Position numbers and translations under genes: made by a program
DNA from: Erysipelotrichaceae bacterium
GTDB lineage: Bacteria > Bacillota_I > Bacilli_A > Erysipelotrichales > Erysipelotrichaceae
Length of the DNA: 6,266 bases
Assembly (NCBI GenBank): GCA_003510215.1
Contig: DOKQ01000022.1
Span: 1-6,266 of the forward strand
Direction of reading: 5' to 3'
Notes under the pieces: generated by a model
What the model was told of the DNA's origin: nothing
Databases searched by the model: none
Seen by the model: the letters and a program-made list of their open reading frames with translations, nothing else
Part shown: positions 4,405-6,266 of the stretch, piece by piece
How positions within the stretch are numbered: the first letter of the stretch is position 1
How the letters are laid out: each line of letters begins with the position of its first letter

Positions 4405-6266
4405 ATGAACAAACGATTTTTAGAAAAAGAACAATGGATTGTGGCTGAACACAGTAGTCATACCTACCTGAAAGAGCAATTGCTTAGCAACTCTAAAGCG
4501 CTTACAGGAATTAAATTTATGACATTGCCTCAGTTGTTGTTATCGATAATGCCTTTTACTAGTGAAAAATTCAAGCTTTTTACATCCGCATACACCATTA
4601 TACAAGATATAAGTGTAGATTGTACAGTACTAAATGAGAGTATTTGCTATCCAAGCACCGTTTCTCAACTAATTGACTTCACAAATCTTTGCATACAATA
4701 TGATATTGACATAAATACTCTTTCTGAAGAAAACCAAAAAGAAATTGAGTGCAAAAGACTCGTGAAAGCTTTATATCCTTTATACAGAAATATCCCAAGC
4801 ATTGGTAAACTACGTCAGCTACATTTAGATTTATCTCATGTAATCATCTACCCTGGATATACATCGTTCCTTGACGATCAAATCATTCAGATATTAAAAA
4901 CAAAGAACACCAAGGTTCATTCGTTTCCTATCATTGAACCTAAAAGCGTTTCTTTCTATTCGGCATTAAATATCCGCCAAGAAGTTGAAAGTTGTGTCCA
5001 ACATATTCTGAGTCATCCAGAAACTGACTTTTCAATTGTATTAACCAATGCATCCAACTACATGCCCACAATACACTCCGTATTCAAAAGATATCACTTG
5101 CCCTATCAACATTGGAATCAATCATCACCTTCTCTATTACTTATGCAGATACAGACTTTATTGAAATACTACATTCATCCATCCATAGATACACTTATTC
5201 CACTGTTACAGAATCAAACCTTAATTAAGGAAAATGCGGCAGCACTGATTGATTATCTAATTATGTTTGATTGTTCAATTGAAGACTTCTTTTCACCCTT
5301 TGAATCAATCCAATCAAGTTCAACGTCATTTAAACACGTCGATCAACGAGATTATCGAAAACTGGTCGAGTTGGAAAAGTCTGCCGAAGAATTAAGATCA
5401 TCTCTTCAGCATGTCACAAGCATCTCAAATGATGATGATCCTATCATCAAAACCTATGATTACTTTGCGTCCATATATGAAACCATGACCACTGATAACC
5501 AATTCATCTTTCAAGAGTTCAAATCAGTGATTGAGCAAATCTATCCGTCTTCATCTGACTCCAAAATTCAGGAAACAATACTTTTATACGCACTCGAAAA
5601 TCTAGCCCGCAGGAATACATCTGAACAGACCGGGATCAAGATCTACGATATTAAGGATCTGCCATATCATAACGACACCGAAACATTCATCATGCTTGGC
5701 TGTGATCAGAAATCATACCCGGCTTTTTCCGGATTTACCGGTTTATTTGATGAGTTGTATGTCGAAAAAACACTTCTACCCTCTCTTTCGGATCGTTTAC
5801 AGTTACACTTGCATCATCAACGAAGAATCTTCCATTATGCCTCCAATCTAATCTTTTCCTATGCCTATGCAAACTACGAAGGCAAGTTACAAACCTGTGC
5901 CTTTGAAATTGAATCCTTTGCAAGCAGATATACAGAACACTCCTTTTGGCCACTAATCCAAAACTCAACAGAATATAAGCAAACATATCAGCTGACAGAC
6001 ACCATCTCGAAGGAACTCTTCTTTACGGAAAATCAGTTGCGTGGATCTATTTCTTCCTTTGAGCGTTTTTTTCAATGTCCCTATCAGTATTTCTATCAGT
6101 ACGGACTTAAATTACAACCTCTGGATTACTTCAAACTGAATGCTGCTTTTATCGGCACTATCCAACATGCTGTCCTCGAGGAGCTATCCAAAGAAGATCC
6201 AAAGCACTATGCATCCGTCCCATATGAAACGTTGACACGCGCTATACAAAAGGCTATGAGTGAACT
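4405..6266 (+). CDS. addB: AddB/RexB-like helicase-exonuclease subunit, 3'-truncated by the window edge
   Basis: Probable B subunit of an AddAB/RexAB complex, which processes DNA double-strand ends for recombination repair in the cytoplasm. The frame is open with no stop to the last base: 620 codons plus two bases. The N-terminal half is poorly conserved. Around residues 429-500 comes a recognisable AddB stretch: FIMLGCDQKSYP, then ELYVEKTLLPSLSDR, then QRRIFHYASNLIFSYA and YEGK. Next is the start of the C-terminal PD-(D/E)XK nuclease domain: SISSFERFFQCPYQYFYQYG at 548-567 and IGTIQHAVLEEL at 583-594. In this family Cys558 is the expected first iron-sulphur ligand and His588 the conserved nuclease-domain His; the catalytic Asp/Glu/Lys and remaining Cys would lie past the window. 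There is no Walker A motif near the N-terminus, unlike classical AddB. The partner addA is expected downstream. Family assignment is good from the C-terminal motifs; AddB versus RexB naming is open. Confidence 0.85.
   Translation, partial: MNKRFLEKEQWIVAEHSSHTYLKEQLLSNSKALTGIKFMTLPQLLLSIMPFTSEKFKLFTSAYTIIQDISVDCTVLNESICYPSTVSQLIDFTNLCIQYDIDINTLSEENQKEIECKRLVKALYPLYRNIPSIGKLRQLHLDLSHVIIYPGYTSFLDDQIIQILKTKNTKVHSFPIIEPKSVSFYSALNIRQEVESCVQHILSHPETDFSIVLTNASNYMPTIHSVFKRYHLPYQHWNQSSPSLLLMQIQTLLKYYIHPSIDTLIPLLQNQTLIKENAAALIDYLIMFDCSIEDFFSPFESIQSSSTSFKHVDQRDYRKLVELEKSAEELRSSLQHVTSISNDDDPIIKTYDYFASIYETMTTDNQFIFQEFKSVIEQIYPSSSDSKIQETILLYALENLARRNTSEQTGIKIYDIKDLPYHNDTETFIMLGCDQKSYPAFSGFTGLFDELYVEKTLLPSLSDRLQLHLHHQRRIFHYASNLIFSYAYANYEGKLQTCAFEIESFASRYTEHSFWPLIQNSTEYKQTYQLTDTISKELFFTENQLRGSISSFERFFQCPYQYFYQYGLKLQPLDYFKLNAAFIGTIQHAVLEELSKEDPKHYASVPYETLTRAIQKAMSE

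Noticed and set aside
4248..4448. Plus-strand open frame of 66 codons
   Set aside because: It covers the transporter start, the spacer and the start of the addB-like gene in another frame; no ribosome site or motif supports it.
5430..5449. Perfect 7-bp inverted repeat (TGATGAT / ATCATCA) inside the addB-like gene
   Set aside because: It has no T tract and lies in the middle of an intact coding frame; it arises from a run of Asp codons followed by Ile-Ile and is not a likely terminator.
5735..5986. Minus-strand open frame of 83 codons
   Set aside because: It lies within the conserved AddB stretch on the opposite strand and has no family features.

Overview
The window looks like an ordinary chromosomal segment from a low-GC Gram-positive bacterium (Bacillota). 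AT-rich codon choice, strong AAAGGAGG-type ribosome sites, a Fur-family repressor placed directly behind a znuACB zinc importer, and an AddB/RexB-type recombination nuclease all point that way. The standard genetic code is in use (TGG for Trp, TGA as a stop). A more exact placement, perhaps among Erysipelotrichia-like or neighbouring lineages, is only a guess.

Plus strand, 1-2595: the 3' part of a zinc uptake operon in the order znuA (5'-truncated by the window edge), znuC, znuB, zur. The solute-binding protein captures Zn(II) outside the cell, the membrane permease and ATPase import it, and the Fur-family protein is the probable zinc-sensing repressor of the same operon. The genes overlap or abut (8- or 20-base overlap, 23-base overlap, 1-base gap), so they are almost certainly one transcript. 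The operon promoter and any Zur box must lie left of the window. A hairpin with A and T tracts (2597-2638) ends the operon.

Minus strand, 4356-2644: a two-gene unit reading the other way. It encodes a ten-helix EamA/DMT-family transporter and then, after 36 bases, a 268-residue protein that I do not recognise. This unit converges on the zinc operon and shares the hairpin as a bidirectional terminator.

Plus strand, 4405-6266: a long open frame running off the right edge. It encodes the N-terminal two thirds or so of an AddB/RexB-like subunit of an AddAB-type helicase-nuclease (double-strand break end processing). It diverges from the transporter gene across a 48-base gap that must hold both promoters. 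An addA partner would be expected just beyond the window.

I saw no RNA genes, insertion sequences, CRISPR repeats or phage genes, and no gene-free stretch longer than 50 bases. Nothing here amounts to a clear new system. The most open questions are the unknown protein paired with the transporter and the divergent N-terminal half of the AddB-like protein.
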